A stretch of 34,238 nt of DNA, taken from the IMG/VR virus record IMGVR_UViG_3300030109_003742, positions 1 through 34,238 of that record, one strand, 5' to 3'. Both the position numbers and the translations under genes were made by a program. The notes under the pieces were generated by a model that did no database searches, was not told the DNA's origin, and saw nothing but the letters and a program-made list of their open reading frames with translations. The stretch is from a virus. Below, in pieces: positions 22,999 through 29,460 of this stretch (position 1 is its first letter; each line of letters begins with the position of its first letter).

Positions 22999-23409
22999 AT
23001 GGGAAATAGAGCAGTTATCGCATTTGAAAGAACTATATTTGTAGATTATAAATCACAGCCACTCAGAAGTCCTAGTTGTATAGGTATATATTTGCACTGG
23101 AATGGAGGCCGAGACAGCGTGGAGGGTTTTTTGCAAGTGGCTAAAGATTACGGTTTGCGGTCGTGCAGTTATGGAGTCGCAAGGTTAAGCCAGATTATTA
23201 GTAACTACATGGGAGGCACTCTTTCTGTAGGGGTTGACATTGTTAAGCATTTAGACTGTGACAACTGCGACAATGGCACTTACTGGGTAGATTCTGGCTT
23301 TAATATTGTAGGTCGTGATTTTTTTGAAGATGGAATCGAACAGTCAGGTTATCCGCTTGACGAAATGGTTGCAGATATTAAACTGAAAAATAATGAACAT
23401 TTTAATTAA
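22999..23409 (+). CDS. Conserved-type phage protein of unknown function (MGNRAVI family)
   Basis: 136 residues with an AAACAAAGGAAAAG binding site. Features: MGNRAVIAFE start, IGIYLHWNGGRDSVEGFL (about residues 28-45), YGVARLSQIISNYMGGTLSVGVD and LDCDNCDNGTYWVD. I know this pattern from many uncharacterised phage and gut-phage proteins; no activity is established to my knowledge. It has its own promoter, suggesting early expression. Confidence 0.7.
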   Translation: MGNRAVIAFERTIFVDYKSQPLRSPSCIGIYLHWNGGRDSVEGFLQVAKDYGLRSCSYGVARLSQIISNYMGGTLSVGVDIVKHLDCDNCDNGTYWVDSGFNIVGRDFFEDGIEQSGYPLDEMVADIKLKNNEHFN

Positions 23410-23416
23410 TAAAGTG

Positions 23417-23457
23417 TTGACAATGGGTTCACAATGTCTATAATAGGCATTGTGAAC
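23417..23457 (+). promoter_or_regulatory. Consensus promoter with operator palindrome around the -10 box
   Basis: TTGACA (23417-23422), a 16-base spacer and TATAAT (23439-23444). Around the -10, GTTCACAATG (about 23427-23436) and CATTGTGAAC (about 23448-23457) form a perfect 10-bp inverted repeat with an 11-base centre. A dimeric repressor bound here would block the promoter directly. Confidence 0.75.
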
Positions 23458-23478
23458 TTAAAAACAAAGGATAAACAA

Positions 23479-23841
23479 ATGGATATATTGAACAAAAAAT
23501 TTAACGCAAATATTAGACTGGGCAGAAGGTCAGACGAATCATTAGCTACTCTTTTATTAGAGTTGAAGCCAGTCTACGACAAGATTAGCTTGTTGTTGAA
23601 TAGCTGTAAAAAAGAATTCAGGAATCGCACAGGTGAAACTAACGAGCGAACCATTTACAAATGCTCGAAGGGAACTGTCATTGTAGATCGTGCATCTTTG
23701 AATCCGCCAACAGTTACGCTTGCTCGAACAAGGAAGGCACTCGAGGAAGGGATCATTGATCAAGCTCAATATGACTATTTAGTTAAAGAGCCAGTTACGC
23801 CTTACAAAGATAAACCAGTCAAACTATCAAGGGTGGCTTAG
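23479..23841 (+). CDS. Hypothetical protein
   Basis: 120 residues from ATG 23479 with AAACAAAGGATAAAC upstream; the frame is open further but the upstream part is the promoter. A helical N-terminus, a basic middle (CKKEFRNRTGETNERTIYK) and a C-terminal helix TRKALEEGIIDQAQYDYL. The stop codon lies inside a hairpin. Function unknown. Confidence 0.6.
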   Translation: MDILNKKFNANIRLGRRSDESLATLLLELKPVYDKISLLLNSCKKEFRNRTGETNERTIYKCSKGTVIVDRASLNPPTVTLARTRKALEEGIIDQAQYDYLVKEPVTPYKDKPVKLSRVA

Positions 23842-23850
23842 GCCACCTTT
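23832..23850 (+). terminator. Weak terminator-like hairpin at the end of the 23479 gene
   Basis: GGTGGC, loop TTAG and GCCACC form a 6-bp GC-rich stem, followed by TTT. The stop codon lies in the loop. The T-run is short, so it may be a partial terminator or an RNA stabiliser. Confidence 0.4.
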
Positions 23851-23864
23851 AAGGAGAAACGAGA

Positions 23865-24020
23865 ATGCAAAAGACAATAGTCGATTGGATGATCAAAATT
23901 CAATGGAATGATGAGACAAAAATGCGGATTTTGTTGGCGGAAGCTCCAGACGATGTTGTGCAATCTATGAACGATTGGTTTAAGTCGCTCGAGCATGAAC
24001 GTAACGTCATAGAGTCTTGA
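23865..24020 (+). CDS. Small hypothetical protein
   Basis: 51 residues from ATG 23865, after AAGGAGAAACGAG. Helical and amphipathic, containing VDWMIKIQWNDETKMRILLAEAP. Function unknown. Confidence 0.55.
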   Translation: MQKTIVDWMIKIQWNDETKMRILLAEAPDDVVQSMNDWFKSLEHERNVIES

Positions 24021-24033
24021 GAAGGGGTAAAAG

Positions 24034-24303
24034 ATGAGTAATAAATATTATATAGGTGTGATCGAGGAAAAGTATGGAGAATTTAAAGTAAAGCAACCCT
24101 TATTATTTTCTTTGCCAGAATCCTTTAATCCCAACAAGCATATGGAAGAGTACAACCGAGACTGGTACGGCCAAGATTGTACTGATGCCGATGAAGATGA
24201 AAACGGATGGATAGAAAACGATTTTATGATGCACAGAGCTGGCAAGGTGACAGAGATCAGCGAGGCTTGCTTTAATGAGTTAAACGAAAAGGGGGCGTTA
24301 TAA
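24034..24303 (+). CDS. Small acidic hypothetical protein
   Basis: 89 residues with GAAGGGGTAAAAG upstream. A strand-rich N-terminus, then an acidic part (DCTDADEDENGWIENDF) and a short helical end. TAATG overlap with the next gene. Function unknown; a regulator of replication or a DNA mimic is possible but unproven. Confidence 0.6.
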   Translation: MSNKYYIGVIEEKYGEFKVKQPLLFSLPESFNPNKHMEEYNRDWYGQDCTDADEDENGWIENDFMMHRAGKVTEISEACFNELNEKGAL

Positions 24304-24407
24304 TGTTTGACGCAAAAACTTTATTTTTATTGATAGCTTCGATCAGCGTTATTATCACAGGATGCTTTGCTCTCGCTCAGTATTATTTAGTGTTGACAAT
24401 CTATTAA
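24303..24407 (+). CDS. Tiny membrane peptide
   Basis: 34 residues, ATG in a TAATG overlap. A single hydrophobic helix FLLIASISVIITGCFALAQ contains an ITGC segment a little like a lipobox, but the N-terminus lacks basic residues. Its 3' end carries the -35 box of the next promoter. Low certainty. Confidence 0.4.
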   Translation: MFDAKTLFLLIASISVIITGCFALAQYYLVLTIY

Positions 24408-24420
24408 TAATCAGTATAAT
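24393..24420 (+). promoter_or_regulatory. Consensus sigma70-like promoter
   Basis: TTGACA (24393-24398), a 16-base spacer, and TATAAT (24415-24420), about 35 bases before the ATG at 24456. Same GTGTTGACAAT context as the 23417 promoter but no matching palindrome. Confidence 0.75.
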
Positions 24421-24455
24421 AGTAGTTACAACATAAACAAACAAAGGAGAAAACA

Positions 24456-24668
24456 ATGAATGGATACAATCAAATAGCTACCTTGTTAAATGATGGAATG
24501 TCTAGGGACGAGGTGTTTGCGGAGTTATTAGTGGATTTTCCGACTATAGTTTCTAAAAAACAACGACAACAATTAGCCGATACAATCGCACAAATCGATA
24601 TGCGAAATATGTTCGCTACTGGTCAAATTCCTAGAACAAACAAAGGAAAAAAAAATGATGAAACGTAG
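24456..24668 (+). CDS. Small hypothetical protein
   Basis: 70 residues with AAACAAAGGAGAAAAC upstream. Helical; the first half, YNQIATLLNDGMSRDEVFAEL, resembles a helix-turn-helix segment, and the tail is basic (NKGKKNDET). Function unknown. Confidence 0.55.
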   Translation: MNGYNQIATLLNDGMSRDEVFAELLVDFPTIVSKKQRQQLADTIAQIDMRNMFATGQIPRTNKGKKNDET

Positions 24669-24780
24669 TGAATTTTGGGAATGGATGAATACTTGTCCAT
24701 CCAAAGAGTGGTTTCAAGCCACTGATGATGGTAATGGAGTAAAAATTTATTTTCCAGTTGACGAAGATAAGGAGGAATAA
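24655..24780 (+). CDS. Small hypothetical protein
   Basis: 41 residues, overlapping the previous gene by 14 bases, with AAACAAAGGAAAAAA in front. Rich in Trp and acidic residues (FWEWMNTCPSKEWFQA). Last gene before the strong terminator. Function unknown. Confidence 0.5.
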   Translation: MMKRSEFWEWMNTCPSKEWFQATDDGNGVKIYFPVDEDKEE

Positions 24781-24790
24781 GATCCTTTGT

Positions 24791-24853
24791 CCCTCTCGCT
24801 TTGAGCCTCACACTTTTTATACTTATATAGGCTCAGGGTGGGAGGGTTTTTTT
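24791..24853 (+). terminator. Strong intrinsic terminator with 18-bp stem
   Basis: The arms at 24791-24808 and 24829-24846 pair along all 18 positions, four of them G-U wobbles, around a 20-base AT-rich loop. Seven T follow at 24847-24853. It closes the small-gene transcript directly before the origin-like region. Confidence 0.85.
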
Positions 24854-24880
24854 CGGGTTCGGGTTTTCGGGGTTCGGGTT
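24853..24880 (+). repeat. Third, short TTCGGG tract beside the origin-like region
   Basis: Four G-runs (GGG, GGG, GGGG, GGG) separated by TTC or TTTTC-type loops, the minimum for an intramolecular G-quadruplex. It abuts the terminator T-run and lies about 65 bases before the parS palindrome. Confidence 0.7.
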
Positions 24881-24946
24881 TTTCTTTTCAGTTTCACTAT
24901 GTATGTAGTGTAGGTATATAGACCCTAAAAAAAAAAAAAAAAAAAA

Positions 24947-24962
24947 TGTTTCACGTGAAACA
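24947..24962. promoter_or_regulatory. parS: parS site (ParB-binding palindrome)
   Basis: TGTTTCACGTGAAACA is a perfect 16-bp palindrome and matches the bacterial chromosomal parS consensus. A run of 20 A (24927-24946) stands directly before it. No parA or parB gene is seen in the window, so the site would be read by host ParB or by a gene outside the window. Confidence 0.85.
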
Positions 24963-24968
24963 TAAAAG

Positions 24969-24997
24969 TTATCCACAGGCTATAAAAGTTATCCACA
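24969..24997 (+). promoter_or_regulatory. Two perfect DnaA boxes, probable replication origin
   Basis: TTATCCACA occurs at 24969-24977 and 24989-24997, same orientation, start to start 20 bases (about two helical turns), as part of a repeated AAAAGTTATCCACAG unit. A very AT-rich stretch of about 120 bases (25000-25120) follows, suitable for unwinding. With parS next to it, the 24781-25137 gap is the best origin candidate in the window. DnaA would come from the host. Confidence 0.75.
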
Positions 24998-25137
24998 GCT
25001 TATTAACAATTTACTTATAACTAAAAATAAAACTATATAACAAAATAGACTAAAAATAATTTATAAAACTATTGATAGATAGTTGTTAATGCTTTAGTAT
25101 TGCAATTGTAAGTTAAATAAAACAAAGGTAATACAAC

Positions 25138-25314
25138 ATGAGAGATATAGTAGAAGCATTAACAAACCTAGAATATTTCCTAGCAGACTTAGGTTCTAGT
25201 TCATTATATAAAAAAGATGAGTTCGATGAGGATGCTCCAAGTCCTCAAGAACAACGAATGATGCTTAGGGAGCTATGCAAAAGAATGATCGCCACTTTAG
25301 ATAGTGTCGAATAG
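25138..25314 (+). CDS. Small acidic protein next to the origin
   Basis: 58 residues from ATG 25138 with AAACAAAGGTAATACAAC upstream. Helical N-terminus (VEALTNLEYFLADL), an acidic centre (KKDEFDEDAPSPQEQ) and a helical end. Position just after the DnaA boxes hints at a role in replication control, but nothing in the sequence proves it. Confidence 0.55.
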   Translation: MRDIVEALTNLEYFLADLGSSSLYKKDEFDEDAPSPQEQRMMLRELCKRMIATLDSVE

Positions 25315-25326
25315 TTAATTTTAACA

Positions 25327-25352
25327 ATGGTGGCGGACTGTTCCGCCACCAT
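25327..25352. repeat. Hairpin repeat upstream of ardC
   Basis: ATGGTGGCGGA and TCCGCCACCAT form a perfect 11-bp stem with a CTGT loop. It lies in TTAACA...ATAA flanks that recur around the hairpin after ardC. There is no T-run, so it is more likely an RNA processing or stability element, or a protein site, than a plain terminator. Confidence 0.75.
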
Positions 25353-25372
25353 AAAACAAAGGTAATATAACA

Positions 25373-26350
25373 ATGAACGACAAACCATATTCAATAAGAC
25401 AAGATCAGCAGGAAGAGTATAAAACAATGATCCTGAATGCCATGGAGCAAGCTAAGGATCAGAAAATCCGATTCACTACAGGATGGGCATCCGATTTAAT
25501 CAATAATGGATGGCCAGTGAGGTTACAAGGATCAGAATGGGTACCTTATAGAGGTATCAATATTATATGGCTAAACATGTTCGCAGTAGCCAATGGATTC
25601 ACTAGTAACCAATTCGCCACTATTAGAGGATGGAAAAGGCTACATGGTGACGCGGTAAAGGCTAAAGAAAATCAAAAAGCAACGATCTCAATCTTTGCTA
25701 TGCCTAGCAAAGGTTCAAAAACAGATCCTAAGACTGGCGATGTAGAAGAGTTTGCTTATTATATTTATAAGTGTAATTACGTATATAATCGCGATCAGAT
25801 CGAAGGCTTACCAGTAGAATCAAAAAACGAAATAGAAGATCAACTAATAGAGTTTAACCATGAAGTGACTGAGCAATACTTAAATGCTCAAAATGTTAAG
25901 GTTACTCATGGCCACAATGGAGCGTTTTACAATTCCAATGATGACTATATTGGAATGCCTGACAAAACGTCATTCACTGGTACTGATCAACTAGGATCTA
26001 TGGAAACTTATTATTCTACTTTATGCCATGAGCATGTACATGCTACTGGCCATAAATCACGCCTAGCTCGACCAACCTTTACGAAAAAAACACGTACTGG
26101 TAAGGCAGATTATGCGCTTGAGGAATTAGTTGCTGAGATAGGATCTGCGCTACTTTGTGCAAAGTTAGGCATACTGGCAGATCCACAAAACCAACTAAAA
26201 GATCATGGTGCCTATCTTAACGGATGGATCAAACATGTTAAGGAATCAAAAGCGAAAGCATTATTCTCATCGTTCGCTAAAGCTACAGCTGCGATTGAAT
26301 ACATGGACAAACAGCAAGGCAACAATCAATTAGAGTTAGACGTAGCCTAA
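25373..26350 (+). CDS. ArdC-like antirestriction protein with zincin domain
   Basis: 325 residues with AAACAAAGGTAATATAAC upstream. The N-terminal half (about 1-140) has the ArdC ssDNA-binding pattern: IRFTTGWASDLINNGWP, YRGINIIWLNMFAVANGF, then FATIRGWKRLHGDAVKAKE. The C-terminal half is a metallopeptidase-like domain with HEHVH (219-223) and ALEELVAEIGSALL (about 248-261), which carries the third Glu ligand. ArdC proteins protect entering DNA from type I restriction and often ride with phages and plasmids. The gene is bounded by matching hairpins and is unusually rich in GATC, so it may have come in as a cassette. Confidence 0.88.
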   Translation: MNDKPYSIRQDQQEEYKTMILNAMEQAKDQKIRFTTGWASDLINNGWPVRLQGSEWVPYRGINIIWLNMFAVANGFTSNQFATIRGWKRLHGDAVKAKENQKATISIFAMPSKGSKTDPKTGDVEEFAYYIYKCNYVYNRDQIEGLPVESKNEIEDQLIEFNHEVTEQYLNAQNVKVTHGHNGAFYNSNDDYIGMPDKTSFTGTDQLGSMETYYSTLCHEHVHATGHKSRLARPTFTKKTRTGKADYALEELVAEIGSALLCAKLGILADPQNQLKDHGAYLNGWIKHVKESKAKALFSSFAKATAAIEYMDKQQGNNQLELDVA

Positions 26351-26358
26351 CATTAACA

Positions 26359-26384
26359 ATGGTGGCGGAATATTCCGCCACCAT
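26359..26384. repeat. Hairpin repeat downstream of ardC
   Basis: ATGGTGGCGGA and TCCGCCACCAT around an ATAT loop, the same arms as at 25327-25352; only the loop differs (ATAT versus CTGT). Preserved arms with different loops suggest selection on the stem. Confidence 0.75.
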
Positions 26385-26407
26385 AACCTAAAATAAAGGA
26401 TCTTATT

Positions 26408-26599
26408 ATGTTTGAATCTAGCGAAAATTATGGATATTACGAAAGCGCAAAAGGTATGACTATCAGCCATGATCGAGCCATCCAAGAAATCACAAAAAAC
26501 CATGATACCCCTATTAATGAGTTACGTTTTTTTTATACTGATTTAGGGATACATGACTACTATGACGCTCAAAAAGTTTTAACATGGTTAGGTTATTAA
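26408..26599 (+). CDS. Small hypothetical protein
   Basis: 63 residues, AAAATAAAGGATC upstream. Tyr-rich and acidic, with helical middle (ISHDRAIQEITKNHD). Function unknown. Confidence 0.55.
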   Translation: MFESSENYGYYESAKGMTISHDRAIQEITKNHDTPINELRFFYTDLGIHDYYDAQKVLTWLGY

Positions 26600-26646
26600 A
26601 AAAAAATAATAATTACCCTCACAAATCATGTATTCAGATCGTTATA

Positions 26647-26652
26647 TATAAT
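26647..26652 (+). promoter_or_regulatory. Possible -10 box for the 26684 gene
   Basis: A perfect TATAAT within TTATATATAATAG, about 32 bases before the ATG. No convincing -35 box is seen 16 to 18 bases upstream, so it may be weak or activator-dependent. Confidence 0.35.
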
Positions 26653-26683
26653 AGATAAACAAAAAACAAAGGAAATAAAAAGC

Positions 26684-27004
26684 ATGATGAATATCACAAA
26701 AGATGAGAGGACATCTACAACCAACCTTACAAACAATTTAACAGAAACCGATCTGATCTCAATGGTTATGAACCATGATCTCTATGATGAAGTCTATGAG
26801 GAATACATAGAGGATCTCGACTGTAGCGCAGATGTGAACTCAGAGTTCGAGCAATTTTTTGGCGTTCTCGAGTTACTGTATAAGTACAATTCCAATAACG
26901 CTACCTTGATCGAAATCGTACACGTAGCGCATAAGATAGTTAAACAAAGGCACGATCTATTTGGTGAAGTGTTAGAAGATGGAACACTAAAAAAGATCAA
27001 CTAA
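26684..27004 (+). CDS. Acidic hypothetical protein
   Basis: 106 residues (a second ATG follows directly) with AAACAAAGGAAAT upstream. Strongly acidic centre (LYDEVYEEYIEDLDC), then a helical half. Last gene before a terminator. Function unknown. Confidence 0.6.
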   Translation: MMNITKDERTSTTNLTNNLTETDLISMVMNHDLYDEVYEEYIEDLDCSADVNSEFEQFFGVLELLYKYNSNNATLIEIVHVAHKIVKQRHDLFGEVLEDGTLKKIN

Positions 27005-27025
27005 CCAATAAAAACGGGAAACAGA

Positions 27026-27056
27026 AACGGGATCATAAGATCCCGTTTTTTATTTT
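27026..27056 (+). terminator. Intrinsic terminator after the early-type block
   Basis: AACGGGATC, loop ATAA and GATCCCGTT form a perfect 9-bp stem, running into a T-rich tail. It separates the early-type genes from the packaging and structural genes. Confidence 0.85.
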
Positions 27057-27227
27057 CGGACCAGGTGGCTAGGTACTTAGGACTCATGCCAATTTTTGCG
27101 ATGCAACATTTTTTCAAAATTTTTGGGTTATGTCCCCCTCTTAGTAGTAGAGAGGTAGCAAGATGTATGATTTATAAATATAATTCATTGTAATTATCAT
27201 TGGACAGTGGGTAATGGGTAGTGTTCT
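27057..27227 (+). promoter_or_regulatory. Intergenic leader before the terminase operon
   Basis: No gene. It contains a CCTCT/AGAGG small hairpin near 27136-27155 and a TATAAT at 27179-27184 without a good -35, which could be a late promoter needing a phage activator. Nothing else was recognised. Confidence 0.35.
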
Positions 27228-27353
27228 ATGAATGAAGTAACGAGGGTAGAGAGCAAGCCATTGGTAGTTCCTCCTGTGGAGCGTAAGCCTGTGGAGGAGA
27301 AGGTGGAGCGAGTGGAGAAGCCTAAGCGAACTGAGGTAGATGTGTTGGTATGA
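27228..27353 (+). CDS. Small Val/Glu/Lys-rich peptide before TerL
   Basis: 41 residues, with ATGA overlap into TerL. Composition is repetitive, VERKPVEEKVERVEKPKR, and probably unstructured or one charged helix. The frame was chosen because it is coupled to TerL. No family recognised; confidence is limited. Confidence 0.45.
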   Translation: MNEVTRVESKPLVVPPVERKPVEEKVERVEKPKRTEVDVLV

Positions 27354-28816
27354 AATTAAATGCGGTTAGTGATGATGTAGCGCGAGAGATACTGGCATTG
27401 GAGCAAGCTCGGTTGACGTTGGAGGTTAGGGAACGTGCTCAGGATGATTTTATGGTGTTTGTGAACCATGTTTATGAGGGATTTATAGAGGGTACGCATC
27501 ATAAACAGGTGGCAAAGCAGTTTGAGAAGTTAGCCGTGAACCGTGGTTCCCGAATCATTGTCAATATGCCCCCGAGACATACGAAGAGTGAGTTTGCGAG
27601 TTATTTATTGCCTGCTTGGTTGATAGGCAAGAATCCCAGTTTAAAGATTATTCAGACTACGCACACGGCGGAGTTAGCGGTACGGTTTGGGCGTAAGGTA
27701 CGGAATTTGATGGAGTTGAAGGAGTACAAGGATGTTTTTCCAGATGTTGAGCTTAAAGCGGATTCAAAGGCTGCAGGACGGTGGGAGACTGAGCAAGGTG
27801 GTGAGTATTATGCTGCGGGTGTTGGTGGTGCGATCACGGGTCGTGGGGCTGACTTGCTCATTATTGATGATCCGCATTCGGAACAGGATGCGTTATCTGA
27901 GACTGCGATGGAGAATGCTTATGAGTGGTACACCTCGGGTCCCCGACAACGGCTCCAACCAGGTGGTTCGATAGTTGTAGTAATGACTCGTTGGAGTTTA
28001 AAGGATTTGACGGGCAAGTTGATTAAGGCACAGGCCAGTGATGTGATGAGTGATCAGTGGGACATTGTGGAGTTTCCTGCGATATTGCCGAGTGACAATG
28101 TGTTGTGGCCTGAGTTCTGGAAGAAGGAGGAGTTATTAAAGGTCAAGGCATCGTTGTCTGTGGGCAAGTGGAATGCCCAGTGGCAGCAAAATCCTACGGC
28201 GGAAGAAGGTGCGATTATCAAGAAGGAATGGTGGAATGTGTGGGAAAAGGAAGCGGTTCCTCCAGTAGATTATATTATGCAGAGTTATGATACGGCATTT
28301 AGCAAGAAGGAGACTGCGGATTATAGTGCGATTACGACCTGGGGGATATTCCAGCCTGAAGAGGGAGGTTCGGATCATATTATTTTGCTGGATGCCCAGA
28401 GGGGCAGGTGGAATTTCCCGGAGTTAAAAGACACGGCGTTACAGGAGTATAATTACTGGGAACCTGATATGGTGATAGTAGAGGCGAAGGCTACGGGTAC
28501 GCCGTTAACGGACGAGTTGCGAAACATGGGTATTCCTGTGGTAAATTATACGCCTAGTAAGGGAAAGGATAAGCATACGCGGATGCACATGGTGGCTCCG
28601 ATGTTTGAGAGTGGCAAGGTTTGGGCACCTGAGAAGAAGTTTGCGGAGGATTTGATTGAGGAGTGTGCGGCTTTTCCGCATGGGGAGCATGATGATTATT
28701 GTGATTCGATGTCCATGGCGTTGATACGTTTCCGTAAGGGTGGTTTTTTGAGGTTGAACAGTGATGAGGAAGATGATATTCCAGATTATAGGGTAACACC
28801 GAGGGTATTTTACTAA
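27350..28816 (+). CDS. terL: Terminase large subunit
   Basis: 488 residues. ATPase: Walker A-like NMPPRHTKSE (about residues 72-81), Walker B LLIIDD (169-174), then MTRWSLKDL (212-220). C-terminal RNase H-like nuclease: Asp314 in SYDTAF, Glu378 in VIVEAK and the late HDDYCDSMSMAL block. It drives genome packaging and cuts the concatemer. It starts inside the upstream stop and ends in TAATG with the next gene. Codons end in G more often than in the AT-rich genes upstream, hinting at a different history. The identity is firm. Confidence 0.95.
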   Translation: MKLNAVSDDVAREILALEQARLTLEVRERAQDDFMVFVNHVYEGFIEGTHHKQVAKQFEKLAVNRGSRIIVNMPPRHTKSEFASYLLPAWLIGKNPSLKIIQTTHTAELAVRFGRKVRNLMELKEYKDVFPDVELKADSKAAGRWETEQGGEYYAAGVGGAITGRGADLLIIDDPHSEQDALSETAMENAYEWYTSGPRQRLQPGGSIVVVMTRWSLKDLTGKLIKAQASDVMSDQWDIVEFPAILPSDNVLWPEFWKKEELLKVKASLSVGKWNAQWQQNPTAEEGAIIKKEWWNVWEKEAVPPVDYIMQSYDTAFSKKETADYSAITTWGIFQPEEGGSDHIILLDAQRGRWNFPELKDTALQEYNYWEPDMVIVEAKATGTPLTDELRNMGIPVVNYTPSKGKDKHTRMHMVAPMFESGKVWAPEKKFAEDLIEECAAFPHGEHDDYCDSMSMALIRFRKGGFLRLNSDEEDDIPDYRVTPRVFY

Positions 28817-29064
28817 TGGCTGATAAAAAAGAAATGATGAAGATGCAGGAGTTAGAGGTTCCAGACCAATATGGTGGAAAAAGAACGGTAAAGTTTTATG
28901 GCGACCAGACTGAAGAACAAGCGAGAAAGAACTGGGCGAAACATTTAGAAAGACTAGAAGCACGAAGAAAAAGAAGAATGGAAAGGTTCATGTCTAAAGG
29001 TGGCATAGCAACCGACTGTGGAAAAGTGATGAAGAACAAACTTAGAAAAACGAGGATTTTCTAA
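28816..29064 (+). CDS. Small basic protein with CGKVM tail
   Basis: 82 residues, overlapping TerL by TAATG. A strand-rich start, a Lys/Arg/Glu helix (about residues 33-60), and a C-terminal tail CGKVMKNKLRKTRIF that is nearly the same as the tail of the protein at 6100-6441, encoded elsewhere on the other strand. Position between TerL and the holin. Function unknown; the shared tail suggests a sorting or virion-incorporation signal. Confidence 0.65.
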   Translation: MADKKEMMKMQELEVPDQYGGKRTVKFYGDQTEEQARKNWAKHLERLEARRKRRMERFMSKGGIATDCGKVMKNKLRKTRIF

Positions 29065-29459
29065 TGATACAAGCACTAATAGGACCCGTGACCGGGTTAT
29101 TGGATAAATTTATCCAGGACAAGGATTTGAAGGCCAAGTTAGCGCACGACATAGCGACTATGGCGGAGAAACATTCGCATGAGAATGCTTTGGCACAGAT
29201 CGAGGTTAATAAGATTGAGGCGGCTTCCCCTGATTTTTTTAAAAGTTCGTGGCGACCGTTTATTGGATGGGTTTGCGGGGTAGCTTTTGCATACCATTTT
29301 GTGTTACAACCTATAATAATATTTGTGGTAGCATTATTTGGTGCGGAGATACCAGCATTGCCTGAATTCGACATGGCGAGTTTAATGACAGTTCTGGGTG
29401 GTTTATTGGGATTAGGTGGACTTCGCACATACGAAAAATCTAAGGGGTTAGCAAAGTAA
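29064..29459 (+). CDS. Three-TM holin (GTA_holin_3TM/Holin_3TMs type)
   Basis: 131 residues. A charged N-terminal helix region (about 1-60), then the typical SPDFFKSSWRPFIGWVCGVAFAYHFV block, a second hydrophobic helix LQPIIIFVVALFG, and a third in SLMTVLGGLLGLGGLRTYEK. The SW-RPF-GW pattern followed by L-GLGG-R is the hallmark of this holin family, as I recall it. It would form membrane lesions that let the M15 endolysin out. It is far from the endolysin in this window, though a circular map would bring the two modules closer. Confidence 0.8.
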   Translation: MIQALIGPVTGLLDKFIQDKDLKAKLAHDIATMAEKHSHENALAQIEVNKIEAASPDFFKSSWRPFIGWVCGVAFAYHFVLQPIIIFVVALFGAEIPALPEFDMASLMTVLGGLLGLGGLRTYEKSKGLAK

Positions 29460-29460
29460 C

